From Pararheinheimera marina (GTDB taxonomy: Bacteria > Pseudomonadota > Gammaproteobacteria > Enterobacterales > Alteromonadaceae), in the NCBI RefSeq assembly GCF_042654345.1, contig NZ_JBHSGB010000004.1:62001-126000 (forward strand): a stretch of 64,000 nucleotides of DNA. The letters are read 5' to 3'. A program made the position numbers and the translations under genes. The first letter of the stretch is position 1. Every line of letters starts with the position of its first letter. Under the pieces are notes generated by a model that saw only the letters and a program-made list of their open reading frames with translations, was not told where the DNA came from and did no database searches. This document shows, in pieces, positions 18,452 to 26,298 of this stretch.

Positions 18452-19182
18452 TGACCGCAAGTACAAAACTACAAAAATTTACCGGTTGGTTGTTGGCGGC
18501 AATAGGTACCTTAATTTCGGCCTTTTAGGCGTTAATTACCTACCTATTGCCTGACCCATCAAGTTTGGGTTTAAGCTGGTTAAACTGGCAGAACTTAGTG
18601 GTGGTATTAGCAACAGCCTTGTCACTCTGCATGCTAATGGCTTATGCCTTTTTGCAAAGAGTCAACGTCTGGGTCCGTCATACCCTATTGCCTTTAAGCC
18701 TGCTTGGGTTTGGCAGTCTGATGTTTTCCTTTGGCTATTACTTCGACAACCCAGTGTTTCAGCAAACCTATCAAGCACCGCTGTACAAAGAAAATGCGTC
18801 CAGCAATCTGACCGGCCAACGTATTGTCAGCCTGGCATCGCTGAATATTCAGTTTTCCGGTTGCTTTAAACAATTGACCGAGCTGGCCTGTCGTCTTGAG
18901 CTAATCAACCAGGGTAAAGATGCCGACTTTGCGTTTCACAGCAAAACCAGTGCCTTTGACCCGCAAGGCAATGCACTGCAGCTGAAGGCATTGTTAGTGG
19001 GTGAAAAGAAATATGGCCCACGCGACAGCTTTGATTTAGCCAAAAACATTAAACGACCTGTCACCCTTGTGTTTGAACTGAACAATTCCGCTATCGGGCA
19101 GCTGGATTTATTACGCCTGCATTTTGACCACTTTAATCAGGGCGAAACCAAAGGGGTTAAGTTCAGTAATATCCCATTGTAG
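18451..19182 (+). pseudogene. membrane protein gene interrupted by an in-frame TAG
   Basis: A GTG at 18451 overlaps the upstream stop (TAGTG) and opens a frame of 25 codons (MTASTKLQKFTGWLLAAIGT..., hydrophobic). It stops at TAG 18526-18528. The same frame then continues without interruption to 19182 (from a TTG at 18547, 211 aa), with a second hydrophobic segment, a further helix near FLQRVNVWVRHTLLPLSLLG and a soluble domain. Read through, the product would be 243 residues with an N-terminal transmembrane helix broken by the amber codon. It may be a recent nonsense mutation, a sequencing error, or a gene restarting at TTG 18547. Function is unknown; it is the fourth gene of the envelope operon. 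Confidence 0.65.
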
Positions 19183-19223
19183 TCGCTTACATATACTGCC
19201 TTTCACAACTTGAGGAACCGATA

Positions 19224-21452
19224 GTGATACGGATCTCTTTCATCACCGCAGCTATGGCTGCTGCTTTTAGCGCTGCGGTTTTTGCTACGGCTACACATCT
19301 ACACATTGAAGGCCAGAGCTGCCCTTTACACGGTGATTCATTTATCAGTGCAGAAGGCATCACGGCAAAGAAGTTAGCGCAAAAACAACTACTGGTGCAG
19401 CGTAGCACGCAAGGCGTCTACGCCAGCGCAACGATGGATAATCCTGCAGTGATTGATGTGGCAGTGCTGATGCACACTACATGGATTGAGGCAATGAAAG
19501 ACAAGTTGACTCAAGACGCCAACGGCAAATACTACGAGAACGGCGCTCAGTTTGCAGTGGAGCGGATTAAAGCCCAGTACGCCTATTTCAACGAATCGTT
19601 GAAACTGCAGAAAGTGCCCGTGGTATTCCGGCCAGTGTACTTTGCTCAGACTGAAAATACGCTGGAGTCTGGAGTAGAGTATTTGGACTTGGCGAATGAA
19701 TACGCGACGGTTTACAACTGCGTGATGAATCCGAAATGGGTGGAGATTAACAACGGGAATCAAGAGCTGTGTGAATCGCAAGGCTTATTCAGGATTAGCG
19801 ATATTACTAACGGTTCTGCGGACGTCATGCATTATGTGCGCGAAGTCAAAGATGGGCAAAGCACAGGAGGACTTGGCGGCTTTTTCCAAGGTGTGGCAAT
19901 CTTTGATGCCTATCGAGGAGGCGTCGGGATTATTAAGGAGTCCAACGCAGCAGGCGAAAATCTGTATACCAGCGATGATATGAATAGCCTACGTTTCGGC
20001 CATGTGAACGCGTCGACGTTGACGCATGAGTTCGGCCATGTGTTTGGCGGCATGCATAATGTCTGGAGTGGTGAACCAGCAGACGGGAACGACAACCGTG
20101 CATTTGCCTGCGGCAAGAAAGACCCACGCCGCAGCTGGGACACTGACAAAAAACCAACAGCTTTGTGGGCGAATGGCGGCTGGTTGACGGATGAAACCCA
20201 CCGCTTCTACTCAGACCCCGATACAGTGGTCGATGGTGACGCCTGTGGCGTGGTTGGCGAAGCCAACAACCTGCGGGTGGTGAAAGAGAATGCGCCTTTG
20301 GTTGCCCTGAATAAAACCATGCGTGCGGCCACCTCACAAATTCAATTTGCACTGGACAGCTACAGCGTGACCCGCGCCGAAGGCACGGTCAGCATTACGC
20401 TGAAGCGCACCGGCGATACCTCAGAAGCCGCGTACCTGTCGATGACAGCGAAAGATGGCAGCGCCTGGGAGGGTCGTGATTTTGATTTTGGCTTTAAGGA
20501 AGTGGCTTTTGCCGCAGGCGAAAGCGAAAAAACCGTCACACTGACTTTGCTGCCACGCGCAAAGCGCCATGCCGACACTGAATTGTCACTGCAAATTCAC
20601 GGCGCTATTGGTGCGACCTTCCCGACTGAAGGGCCAACAATTAATATTCTCAGCGATAAGCCACTGGTGCCAGGCACAGTGCAATTTGCGACAGAGTCAG
20701 CCACCATCATCGAAGGGAATCAGTTACAGGTAAGAATTAACCGGTTAAATGGCCAGGATGGTTATATTCAGTACACCCTGCTCGCTACAGACGGAACAGC
20801 AAAAGCAGGCACCGACTATGAGTTTTGGAGCGGAACACGGACAATCAGGGATGGCGAATCTGAGACTACTGTTGAAGTTGATACTTCAATGATTGCAGGC
20901 AAACAAGGCCGCCGTCACCTCACCTTGAACTTAACAGCCGTTAGCGATGGAGCCATTCTGGGAGAGTTAACCACCACCAGAGTCAACATCGACGATGCTA
21001 CAGAACCGGGAAAACTGAATTTTTCCAGCCCTGTAGCTTCAGTGACTGAGGGAGATTCAATCAAACTGACAGTTCAAAGAACAGATGGCACAGAAGGCGA
21101 TTTAACAGTGCAGCTACGGACTGTTTCCGGCACAGCGGCGTCGGGCACCGATTTCACATCTATTGACCAACCACTTACCTTTGCAGCAGGTCAAAGCACT
21201 GCATCTGTAACTGTGAACACGTTAAAGCGCACTGGCGATAATGGGAGCAGGTTCTTCTATGCTGCCCTCTCCAGAGCAACAGCGGGTACAATAGGCTATA
21301 CAAACGAGATAGTGATCACTATCAATGACTCCACGGCAACAACCAATCCGGACACCGGCGCTGGTGATTCGGGGGGCGGCGGTGGTTCCGTGGGCTGGTG
21401 GATGATGCTAGTGCTGGCTGTGGCAGGGTTGGCCCGACGGGTAAAAGCTTAA
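19224..21452 (+). CDS. secreted metzincin metalloprotease with Calx-beta repeats and GlyGly-CTERM tail
   Basis: This 742-aa protein starts at a GTG with GAGGA seven bases upstream and has a signal peptide (1-23). The protease domain carries HEFGHVFGGMH (268-278), the zinc motif HExxHxxGxxH of metzincins. Three Calx-beta domains follow (starting near residues 372, 488 and 590), each with ITLKRTGDTSEAAY- or VTEGDSIKLTV-like strands. The end is a Gly-rich linker, GGSVGWW, a hydrophobic helix and ARRVKA. That is the GlyGly-CTERM sorting signal, processed by rhombosortase after type II secretion, so the protease is expected at or beyond the cell surface. No rhombosortase gene is in the window. A strong terminator follows. 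Confidence 0.88.
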   Translation: MIRISFITAAMAAAFSAAVFATATHLHIEGQSCPLHGDSFISAEGITAKKLAQKQLLVQRSTQGVYASATMDNPAVIDVAVLMHTTWIEAMKDKLTQDANGKYYENGAQFAVERIKAQYAYFNESLKLQKVPVVFRPVYFAQTENTLESGVEYLDLANEYATVYNCVMNPKWVEINNGNQELCESQGLFRISDITNGSADVMHYVREVKDGQSTGGLGGFFQGVAIFDAYRGGVGIIKESNAAGENLYTSDDMNSLRFGHVNASTLTHEFGHVFGGMHNVWSGEPADGNDNRAFACGKKDPRRSWDTDKKPTALWANGGWLTDETHRFYSDPDTVVDGDACGVVGEANNLRVVKENAPLVALNKTMRAATSQIQFALDSYSVTRAEGTVSITLKRTGDTSEAAYLSMTAKDGSAWEGRDFDFGFKEVAFAAGESEKTVTLTLLPRAKRHADTELSLQIHGAIGATFPTEGPTINILSDKPLVPGTVQFATESATIIEGNQLQVRINRLNGQDGYIQYTLLATDGTAKAGTDYEFWSGTRTIRDGESETTVEVDTSMIAGKQGRRHLTLNLTAVSDGAILGELTTTRVNIDDATEPGKLNFSSPVASVTEGDSIKLTVQRTDGTEGDLTVQLRTVSGTAASGTDFTSIDQPLTFAAGQSTASVTVNTLKRTGDNGSRFFYAALSRATAGTIGYTNEIVITINDSTATTNPDTGAGDSGGGGGSVGWWMMLVLAVAGLARRVKA

Positions 21453-21458
21453 TGTTTG

Positions 21459-21487
21459 AGGGTCAGAGTCGCACTCTGACCCTTTTT
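21459..21487 (+). terminator. Rho-independent terminator after the metalloprotease
   Basis: Perfect 10-base arms (21460-21469 and 21473-21482) with a three-base loop are followed by five T. The hairpin lies between convergent genes. Confidence 0.85.
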
Positions 21488-22310
21488 ACCGACTAGCCTG
21501 CCATTTTTTAAACATGCTTTCAGTAATACCCAAGCCAATAATGCCTCCCTCATGCAGCTGAGTTAAATCGTTTAACGTCATGCTGATAAATTTATCTGCC
21601 GCAGGAATGGCTTGCCCAACGCAAAACTGTTCCAGGTATTGCTCCGCTGCCTGGCCATGCAGGTTTTCACGAATCACCTGCCCCATGGCCAATTTTCGCT
21701 CTGCCCTGTATTGAATTCTGTAGCTGTCAATTTCACCCATGGCTGCTTTTACCACCTCATAATGCTGGCATGAGCGTAAATAAGCCCATGCAAAAAGTTC
21801 TAGTGCCGGTTGCAGCTCATTGGTTTCATAAAACAACAACATAGCCTTCACGTAATGCTGTTCAGGCACATCAATAAAACTTAACGGGCACAGGTTGTGC
21901 CGGATAAAAGGCATAATGCAGCACAACCGTGCTGTGCTTTTATTCACATCTTCAAAGGCTTGCAGATAAGACAAATGCAACAGCAGAAAAAAGCTTTGCT
22001 CAAAAGGGTCTTCAATTTGTGCAGCCTTACGCAGTAACAAGGTGAAATAACCTTCTAACTGATGCGGATTGTGCAGTGGCACATAAGCAGACTTACCAAT
22101 GCGGACTTCGGTCTGCCGGATGCTGCCACAGGATTTAGGGTTGGCCAGCAGATCCTGAGACAATAAAAAATGAATATTCCGCACCGTAAAAGCACTGTTC
22201 GTAATTTCTTCAGCATTTTCAATCAGAAACTGGATCGCATCTTTGTGATTGAGGATCATCACTGTTTCTTCGGCCACTTTTCCTTCAGCCGACAGCCCTT
22301 GCTCAAGCAA
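21486..22310 (-). CDS. Fic-family protein, N-terminally truncated and motif-degenerate
   Basis: The 274-aa frame matches the C-terminal two thirds of a Fic-domain family, including HNPHQLEGYFTLLLRKA, LSYLQAFEDVNKSTARL and MPFIRHNLCPLSFIDVP. The usual motif in this group reads LQPFEDVNKR; here Pro is Ala and the Arg that binds phosphate is Ser. Fic enzymes transfer AMP or similar groups to target proteins. The only start is a TTG at 22310, and the homologous sequence already runs on upstream of it until a stop at 22353, so ~100 N-terminal residues of the family are missing. It is probably an inactive relic, though it could still be expressed. Confidence 0.6.
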   Translation of the reverse strand: MLEQGLSAEGKVAEETVMILNHKDAIQFLIENAEEITNSAFTVRNIHFLLSQDLLANPKSCGSIRQTEVRIGKSAYVPLHNPHQLEGYFTLLLRKAAQIEDPFEQSFFLLLHLSYLQAFEDVNKSTARLCCIMPFIRHNLCPLSFIDVPEQHYVKAMLLFYETNELQPALELFAWAYLRSCQHYEVVKAAMGEIDSYRIQYRAERKLAMGQVIRENLHGQAAEQYLEQFCVGQAIPAADKFISMTLNDLTQLHEGGIIGLGITESMFKKWQASR

Positions 22311-22350
22311 CTTTTGTGTGTCCAGTCTGGAGTAGGCTCCCGCATAGCCA

Positions 22351-22380
22351 CGTCACGAAGTTGTCATCAAGTTGCCATTT
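22351..22380 (+). promoter_or_regulatory. Pho-box-like triple direct repeat
   Basis: Three repeats with an 11-base period are seen: GTCAC (22352), GTCAT (22363) and GCCAT (22374), each preceded by C or T and separated by AT-rich spacers. This matches the layout of PhoB boxes (CTGTCAT-N4-CTGTCAT). It lies about 70 bases before the lipoprotein start at 22450 and suggests phosphate-starvation control. Confidence 0.45.
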
Positions 22381-22449
22381 TCCCGCCACAAATTCGACAT
22401 ACCCTGAAGTTTTACAATGAATTTCAATAACTTCAGGAGCTTAATCGAC

Positions 22450-24318
22450 ATGTTAAAACGTACCTTGATGACTATTTCCTTGCTGGCTGCATTAAGCGGC
22501 TGTGTGTTGGAAGGCGATGATGGCGCCGATGGTGCTACAGGCCCTGCCGGAAGCAATGGCCAGGACGGTGCGGATGGCGCCGATGGTGCCGACGGCAGCA
22601 ATGGTCAGGATGCGCCGCGGGATCTGAGCATCGAAGTGGTTGGTCGTTTTAACACGGGTATTTATGGTCGTGCCGCTGCAGAGATTGTGCAGTTCCATAA
22701 AAGCTCTGCCTCTGTATTTGCAGTGAACAGCGCCGAAAACAAAATTGAAGTGATTAAGCTGACCAATCTGCCTGCTGCTGGCGTCGGCAATGGCATTACC
22801 GACAACAGCTTAACCTCTGTGCCTTTCACTTTCCCAGCTTCTGTCACCGTAAAAGACAGCCTGGGTAACGACAAAACCCTGGCGCTGGGCGGCGCCAACT
22901 CCATTGCCATTCACAATGACTTACTGGCCATTGCCGTGCAGTCGCCGAATAAAACCGACAACGGTGCTGTGTTGTTTTACAGCTTAAATGCGACAGGTGC
23001 AGGCACCTTTATTAAAGCGGTAGAAGCCGGTGCACTGCCGGATATGCTGACCTTCACGCCGGATGGCAGCAAAGTGGTGGTCGCCAATGAAGGCGAACCA
23101 GATACCGATTATCTGGTGGACCCGGAAGGCAGCATTTCCGTCATTGCAGTGGCCAATGGAGTGCCGGCCGACCTGGCCAGCAGCATCAACCTGACCAGCA
23201 ATATGGCGTTCAGCTCTGGCTTACTGAAAGCAACAGACTATGACACAGACGCTAAACGCCGCACTCTGCTAAGCAAAGCAGGAGTGAAGTTTGCCGGCCC
23301 TGCTGGCACCACAGTGGCGCAGGATTTAGAACCTGAGTACATCACTGTATCTGCCGACGGCAAACTGGCCTGGGTCTCTATTCAGGAAGCCAATGCCATT
23401 GGTCTGATTGACCTTGAAAAAGGCACTATTGAAGTCAAAGCGCTGGGCTTTAAAGACTGGGGTACCACGCCAATCGACTACACCAACGAAGACAAACAGC
23501 CGGCACTGCGCACCCTGCCGGGCGTTTATGGCATGTATCAGCCCGATACGCTGGCTTCATACCAGTGGCAAGGCGCGACTTTTGTGGTGTCTGCCAACGA
23601 AGGCGATTCACGCGACTGGGAAGCCTATTCGGAAGATATTCGGGTGGCTGACGTGATCAGTACCAGCAAACTGAATAAAACCTTTACCCCGGCGCTGCAG
23701 GTGCTGTACGACGAAACCGGCGGCAAAAATGGTTTAGGCCGGCTGAAAGTGACCTCAGCGCTGGTCGACCCGGACAATGATGGTGTGGTCGACAAGCTGT
23801 ATGCCTACGGTGCCCGTTCCTTCTCAATCTGGGATCAAAAAGGCAACCTGGTGTTTGATTCAGGCTCTGATTTCGAACGTATTGGTGCAGCAGTATTAGG
23901 CAACAACTTTAACAATGCACACACCGAAAACAGCGGCGATAACCGCTCTGACGACAAAGGCGGAGAGCCGGAAGCAGTCGATGTCGGCAGCATCAATGGC
24001 CGTACTTACGCCTTTGTGGCGCAAGAGCGCACCAGCGATCTCTTTGTGTACGACGTGACCAACCCGTTCAAAGCCAGTTTTGTCACGCATTACGTCAACC
24101 GTGATTTTGACACTGAATTTGAACTGGACGACGAACTGGCCAACCCCTGTGACCCGGCAGAAGGCATGGATTGTACTGAAGTGCCACAAACCGGCGACTT
24201 AGGCCCGGAAAGCGTGAAGTTTGTTTCAGCCAGCAACAGCCCGAACGGCAACCCGCTGCTGATTATTGGTAACGAAGTGTCTGGTTCTGTCACTGTGTAT
24301 CAGGTGACTGAGCTTTAG
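22450..24318 (+). CDS. choice-of-anchor I family beta-propeller lipoprotein with collagen-like repeat
   Basis: From the ATG at 22450 (AGGAG ten bases upstream) this is a 622-aa lipoprotein with lipobox LSGC. A collagen-like run of about ten Gly-X-Y triplets rich in GAD/GSN (residues 22-54) follows. The rest is a large repetitive beta-propeller-like domain with DGSKVVVANEGEPDTDY, VSADGKLAWVSIQEANAIG and VVSANEGDSRDWE, the blocks of the choice-of-anchor I family. Members are often labelled alkaline phosphatase-like, but I see no confirmed catalytic site. A Pho-box-like site upstream fits a phosphate link. A strong terminator follows the gene. Confidence 0.78.
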   Translation: MLKRTLMTISLLAALSGCVLEGDDGADGATGPAGSNGQDGADGADGADGSNGQDAPRDLSIEVVGRFNTGIYGRAAAEIVQFHKSSASVFAVNSAENKIEVIKLTNLPAAGVGNGITDNSLTSVPFTFPASVTVKDSLGNDKTLALGGANSIAIHNDLLAIAVQSPNKTDNGAVLFYSLNATGAGTFIKAVEAGALPDMLTFTPDGSKVVVANEGEPDTDYLVDPEGSISVIAVANGVPADLASSINLTSNMAFSSGLLKATDYDTDAKRRTLLSKAGVKFAGPAGTTVAQDLEPEYITVSADGKLAWVSIQEANAIGLIDLEKGTIEVKALGFKDWGTTPIDYTNEDKQPALRTLPGVYGMYQPDTLASYQWQGATFVVSANEGDSRDWEAYSEDIRVADVISTSKLNKTFTPALQVLYDETGGKNGLGRLKVTSALVDPDNDGVVDKLYAYGARSFSIWDQKGNLVFDSGSDFERIGAAVLGNNFNNAHTENSGDNRSDDKGGEPEAVDVGSINGRTYAFVAQERTSDLFVYDVTNPFKASFVTHYVNRDFDTEFELDDELANPCDPAEGMDCTEVPQTGDLGPESVKFVSASNSPNGNPLLIIGNEVSGSVTVYQVTEL

Positions 24319-24327
24319 AAACCGTAC

Positions 24328-24365
24328 AGCTGCAGCCGGAAACCAGTTTTGGCTGCAGCTTTTTC
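24328..24365 (+). terminator. Rho-independent terminator after the lipoprotein gene
   Basis: Perfect 10-base arms AGCTGCAGCC (24328-24337) and GGCTGCAGCT (24351-24360) are followed by a T run. Confidence 0.85.
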
Positions 24366-24673
24366 TAATCATCCGGCCCTTGAGTGGTCATCACCAAATG
24401 TCTGCGCATCTCTTTCAGTACTATGCCTTTTTTCAGCAGCAGGCCACTGAGCTTCTTTTGCCAGTGCAACAGGTTTGGCTGGGCACTTTCCAGCGCAGCA
24501 TCATCGGTAAATTGCAGGCGAACCAATAAAGAGCCTGGAAAGGCTTCATACTCCAGGCTAAACCAGCATTGCAGCATCCCCGTCAGCTCGCTTTGCGCTT
24601 GTTGTTCCAGTGTAGTGACAGCAGCCATGACGGCGGCCTGTTGCTTTAGCTGTACCGCAGAAAGTTTTTTCAT
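24365..24673 (-). CDS. hypothetical 102-aa protein
   Basis: This is a small cytosolic protein: an N-terminal helix (MKKLSAVQLKQQAAVMAAVTT), a central strand-rich part with LQCWFSLEYEAFPGSLLVRL, and a C-terminal helix with GLLLKKGIVLKEMRR. I do not recognise the family. It begins with ATG, its codon use resembles the neighbouring genes, and it lies alone on the minus strand between convergent and divergent neighbours. The overlapping plus-strand frame has no supporting features. Confidence 0.6.
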   Translation of the reverse strand: MKKLSAVQLKQQAAVMAAVTTLEQQAQSELTGMLQCWFSLEYEAFPGSLLVRLQFTDDAALESAQPNLLHWQKKLSGLLLKKGIVLKEMRRHLVMTTQGPDD

Positions 24674-24813
24674 GGGTTTGTTCTTACAAATTGCAGATAG
24701 GCTGATTCTACCCTATCCGGCCAATGCAGTGCTGGTCCAGATAAATACGGCTGTGGTTTTTGCCTCAAGCTGGTATGCTCTTGCTGGTAACGCAAATACG
24801 ACAGGGACAGTCC

Positions 24814-25467
24814 ATGACAGCTAACAGTACTTCTGCTGCACAGGAAAGCAGCCAGCTCCGCGAAATCAACCGCCTCAAACGCAAACTCTGCTTTGGCAAC
24901 ATTCCGCCTTTTTACCATTCTGTCGCCACCTCGTTGGGCATGGCGGAAGGTATGTTTAAGTATGGCTTTGACAATTCTTTGGATATTCTGACCAATCAGC
25001 AAAACTGGAATGTGAAACTGCTTGGTGGTACTGATGATGGGTTAGGGACTGTTATTTGCCCTGACAAACCACGCTTGTCTATCTATAAAGTTTTTACGCC
25101 ACATGGCTTTGAAGTGCATTGCATCCCCTGGAAAGGCAACAAGGAGTTCGACTTTGATTTAGTTGGCCACCCGCTGATGGATTTTAAGTTCTGGCACCCT
25201 GGTATTATGCGCACAGTGTTTAAAATCGCCGGCTTGCATACTTTTATCAAGCTGTACTTTGAACATGGCGATGATGCCGACTTACAGCTGATCCGCCATG
25301 CGCATAACCTCAGCGAAGACTTTGTCGAAAAGCTGGCCCCACAATTTAATACCCAAAAAGTCTTTGGGGTCTCAGTCAAAAATTTCTTCGATTTTGCCGA
25401 AATGAAACACAAAGCCGGTGAGGAAATTTACCTGCCGACAGTCTACGCCCTGCAGGATGATCACTGA
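24814..25467 (+). CDS. hypothetical 217-aa cytosolic protein
   Basis: The ATG at 24814 has AGGGA eight bases upstream; an earlier in-frame start at 24760 has none. The protein has no signal or membrane segment. It is rich in aromatic residues (FGNIPPFYHSVATSLGMAEG, HPLMDFKFWHPGIMRTVFKI) and ends with LPTVYALQDDH. I do not recognise the family. It overlaps no convincing gene on the other strand. A hairpin with 9-base arms (25458-25466 and 25476-25484) covers its stop codon and may end transcription, although its T run is poor. Confidence 0.65.
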   Translation: MTANSTSAAQESSQLREINRLKRKLCFGNIPPFYHSVATSLGMAEGMFKYGFDNSLDILTNQQNWNVKLLGGTDDGLGTVICPDKPRLSIYKVFTPHGFEVHCIPWKGNKEFDFDLVGHPLMDFKFWHPGIMRTVFKIAGLHTFIKLYFEHGDDADLQLIRHAHNLSEDFVEKLAPQFNTQKVFGVSVKNFFDFAEMKHKAGEEIYLPTVYALQDDH

Positions 25468-25586
25468 AAGACTTACAGTGATCAGGTAAATTTTACTGCT
25501 TTCATCCGCGCTTCGCTTCAGTGAGCATTCAGCCTCAACTGGCATAATCATCTACATATCAGCAAGTTACAGATTATTTTTTAACC

Positions 25587-25602
25587 TGGCATAAGTTTCG
25601 CT
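25587..25602 (+). promoter_or_regulatory. sigma-54-type (-24/-12) promoter upstream of the DUF1328 gene
   Basis: The sequence TGGCATAAGTTTCGCT has the invariant GG and GC separated by ten bases, the spacing RpoN needs. The GC is at 25600-25601 and the DUF1328 ATG is at 25650. A sigma-54 activator gene lies 0.65 kb away. Confidence 0.45.
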
Positions 25603-25649
25603 TCAGTACCAAGGTCCAATTAATTGTGCCAAGGCACTGAGGAGCTTGT

Positions 25650-25826
25650 ATGTTAGGTTGGGCTTTAACCTTTTTGGTCGTCGCCATTATTGCCGGTGTG
25701 CTGGGATTTGGCGGTATCGCCGGTACAGCAGCCTGGATAGCCAAGCTGATTTTTGTAATTTTTTTGGTGTTACTGCTGATTTCGTTATTAAGCGGTGCAT
25801 TACGTGGCAAGACACCAAAACTTTAA
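25650..25826 (+). CDS. DUF1328 (YtjA-type) small membrane protein
   Basis: This 58-aa protein has GAGGAG six bases before the ATG. It consists of two membrane helices: MLGWALTFLVVAIIAGVLGF, a GGIAGTAAWIAK turn, and a second helix ending in a basic LRGKTPKL tail. It matches the DUF1328/YtjA family of tiny inner-membrane proteins often found among stress genes. Its biochemical function is unknown. A coiled-coil lipoprotein follows 50 bases downstream, probably in the same transcript, and a sigma-54-like site lies upstream. Confidence 0.85.
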   Translation: MLGWALTFLVVAIIAGVLGFGGIAGTAAWIAKLIFVIFLVLLLISLLSGALRGKTPKL

Positions 25827-25876
25827 AACACCGGGCACTGACGCCCATTGCTTACCAACATCAGAGGATTGAAACC

Positions 25877-26233
25877 ATGAATAAAGTAAAGAAGCATCTG
25901 CCATTACTGTTAGCCGTCACCCTGGCAACCCTGGTGGCAGCCTGCAGCGATGACAGCGCCAAAGAAGCAGAAGATAAAGCGGAGCAACTGAAGTCTCAAC
26001 TGGCAGAAAAAGCCGAACAGGTTGAGCAAAAGGCCGCTGAACTGAAAGCTGATATGGAAGAAAAAGCTGAGCAGGCTGGTGATACAGCCGCTGAACTGAA
26101 AGACGATTTGGCCGACAAAGCCGAAGCCGCTGGCGACAAAGCAGAAGAAACCGCTGAAGCTGCCGCGCAAAAGCTGAAAGAAGCCTGTGAAGCAGCCAAA
26201 GAGAAAGTCGACGCCGAAGATAAAAACTGCTAA
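25877..26233 (+). CDS. small coiled-coil lipoprotein
   Basis: This 118-aa protein starts at the ATG at 25877, with AGAGGA nine bases upstream. The signal ends in a lipobox (LVAAC), so a lipidated Cys follows about 18 residues of hydrophobic leader. The mature part is almost entirely Ala, Glu, Lys, Asp and Gln in a repeating 11-residue pattern (KAEQ..AEL, ADKAEAAGDKAEET). That predicts one long helix or coiled coil like Lpp or LEA-type proteins, closed by a C-terminal KNC. It probably sits at the envelope as a structural or stress lipoprotein. A large palindrome lies six bases after the stop. Confidence 0.75.
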   Translation: MNKVKKHLPLLLAVTLATLVAACSDDSAKEAEDKAEQLKSQLAEKAEQVEQKAAELKADMEEKAEQAGDTAAELKDDLADKAEAAGDKAEETAEAAAQKLKEACEAAKEKVDAEDKNC

Positions 26234-26238
26234 CCCTT

Positions 26239-26290
26239 GGGGTCAGGTCTTGTATTTTGCATTGAAACGCAAAATACAAGACCTGACCCC
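26239..26290. repeat. 22-bp perfect inverted repeat, REP-like
   Basis: Arms at 26239-26260 and 26269-26290 are perfectly complementary around an eight-base loop. The arm starts GGGGTCAGGTCTTG, a sequence type I recall as a dispersed palindrome near RAYT (IS200-like) transposases in gammaproteobacteria. It lies between convergent genes and could stop transcription, but no T run follows on either side. The recall is not checked. Confidence 0.7.
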
Positions 26291-26298
26291 CAATTGCT

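Noticed and set aside
22513..22615. Short tandem repeats read as a CRISPR-like or satellite array
   Set aside because: They are in-frame Gly-X-Y codons of the collagen-like region of a lipoprotein.
25646..25876. Upstream part of a longer frame that ends as the coiled-coil lipoprotein
   Set aside because: It is the out-of-frame shadow of the DUF1328 gene; the lipoprotein has its own ATG at 25877 with a ribosome site and signal peptide.
26239..26290. Palindrome as an ordinary terminator
   Set aside because: There is no T run on either side, and the arm length exceeds normal terminators here; kept as a repeat instead.
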